Origin: an uncultured Alphaproteobacteria bacterium | Lineage (GTDB): Bacteria; Pseudomonadota; Alphaproteobacteria; Rhizobiales; Ancalomicrobiaceae | Assembly: GCA_937919435.1 (NCBI GenBank) | Contig: CALFRR010000060.1 | Span: forward strand, 1 to 54,956 | Direction: 5' to 3' | DNA: 54,956 nucleotides | Part shown: piece by piece, positions 54,302 to 54,956 of the stretch | Position numbering within the stretch: position 1 is the stretch's first letter | Layout: each line of letters opens with the position of its first letter | The notes under the pieces: generated by a model | What the model was told of the DNA's origin: nothing | What the model saw: only the letters and a program-made list of their open reading frames with translations | Database searches by the model: none | Translations under genes and position numbers: made by a program

Positions 54302-54956
54302 TCACGGACCGACGCAGGGCGTCGCACGGGCGAGCATCGGCAGGCCGACCGCGGTCTCGTAGGTGCGGAAGCCGAAGTCGCCGAGCCTGAGCACTCGATA
54401 GGTCGGGGCCCCGTTCGTCCAGAACGGCGCGGGATCGTCGGGATCGGTGATGAACTGGTGGGCGCAGGCCTGTCCCGAGGAATACGACAGCCCGTCGGCG
54501 TCGATGCCGGCCATCGGCACGTGGACGTGGCCGAAGACGACGTGGCGGACCCCGCCGGGGTGGCGCTTCAGGCGATCGCGGACCGCCCCGCCGTCGTGCA
54601 TGCCGATGTGGACGAAGTGGGCGAGCCCGTCGTCGAACGGCGAATGATGGACGAACACCGTGACCGGCTTCGGTCCGGCCTCGGCGAGCGCCGCGTCGAG
54701 CCAGGCGAGACGGTCGGCGTCGTAGATCCCGCCGATCACCCCGGGCTCGCTGCTGTCGAGGAACAGGAGCCGCCCGTGCGGTGTGTCGAGATGCGACTGC
54801 ACGTGGCCCGAGGCGGCGCGCGGGTGGTCAGGGAAGACCTCGACGAACACGTCCCTGAGGTCGTGGTTGCCGAGCAGCAGCCGGTAGGGGAAGGGCACCG
54901 GCGCGAGGATCTCGCGCAGCAGCAGCGAACGGTCATGGAGGGAAATGGCGGCCTGG
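54302..54956 (-). CDS. Metallophosphoesterase, cyclic-nucleotide phosphodiesterase-like (N-terminus outside the window)
   Basis: C-terminal 217 residues of a calcineurin-like phosphoesterase; the frame is open to the right edge, so the first metal motif lies beyond it. Visible motifs are LLLGNHDLRDVF, VFVHHSPF and VFGHVHVPM, the GNHD, H and GHxH metal-binding blocks. The class III cAMP phosphodiesterase CpdA and related enzymes share this layout. YSSGQACAHQF and the end fit the group. Substrate (cyclic nucleotide or other phosphodiester) is not certain. No other gene is coupled to its 3' end. Confidence 0.85.
   Translation of the reverse strand, partial: QAAISLHDRSLLLREILAPVPFPYRLLLGNHDLRDVFVEVFPDHPRAASGHVQSHLDTPHGRLLFLDSSEPGVIGGIYDADRLAWLDAALAEAGPKPVTVFVHHSPFDDGLAHFVHIGMHDGGAVRDRLKRHPGGVRHVVFGHVHVPMAGIDADGLSYSSGQACAHQFITDPDDPAPFWTNGAPTYRVLRLGDFGFRTYETAVGLPMLARATPCVGP

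Overview
The window reads as ordinary chromosome of a high-GC alphaproteobacterium, most likely of the Hyphomicrobiales (Rhizobiales). The main reasons are an adjacent divK-pleD pair, an EipB/DUF1849 protein, a DUF1489 and a DUF3572 protein, a phasin beside clpS-clpA, a degenerate dihydroorotase behind pyrB, and ATP12-like and Pam18-like proteins. The genus cannot be fixed from the sequence. Genes are densely packed on both strands, many are translationally coupled, and I see no insertion sequence, prophage, integrase, toxin cassette or CRISPR array.

Layout. 1-7818: the end of pstB, an HAD phosphatase with an ATP12 chaperone, propionyl-CoA carboxylase pccB-pccA with a coupled HAD phosphatase, acylphosphatase, and lipB on the other strand. 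7.9-15.3 kb: an orphan FliN-like gene, tRNA-Leu(GAG), a DUF554 membrane protein, two coupled secreted polysaccharide deacetylases, mgtE, two small exported proteins and an unusual ClpP homologue. 15.4-21.6 kb: DUF599, a small exported protein, a GST, DUF1489, a pterin dehydratase, a membrane J-domain protein and a SPOR-tailed D,D-carboxypeptidase. 21.8-25.4 kb: a phasin with a recognisable promoter/operator, then clpS-clpA. 25.9-31.9 kb: VOC, GlsB/YeaQ-like, HIT, FemAB-like, a glycine-rich exported protein, GDPD, RidA and EipB. 31.8-36.2 kb: dinB, HAD, DUF3572, divK and pleD. 37.1-41.5 kb: a minus-strand sugar ABC transporter with an FGGY kinase. 41.8-48.5 kb: rpmG, a small conserved-looking protein, an AidB-like acyl-CoA dehydrogenase, pyrB-pyrX-plsY and a CAP lipoprotein. 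48.7-54.96 kb: a DEAD-box helicase, a HisC-type aminotransferase, an MFS exporter, an exported two-repeat protein and a truncated phosphodiesterase.

How the genes work together. PccBA carboxylates propionyl-CoA (or a similar acyl-CoA). The phasin coats polyhydroxyalkanoate granules and carries two TGCA-C-TGCA elements at its promoter that fit a PhaR-type repressor. ClpS delivers N-end-rule substrates to ClpA. DivK and PleD couple the cell cycle to c-di-GMP. The 37-41 kb operon imports and phosphorylates an unidentified sugar. pyrB and pyrX probably form one aspartate carbamoyltransferase complex, so the catalytic dihydroorotase must lie elsewhere.

No clearly new multi-gene system is visible. 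The most interesting items are the phasin promoter architecture, the non-canonical ClpP, the PyrX substitutions, an exported protein made of two aligned cysteine-containing repeats, a hairpin over the pccB start region, a divergent AidB paralogue and a CtrA-like site upstream of the orphan fliN.
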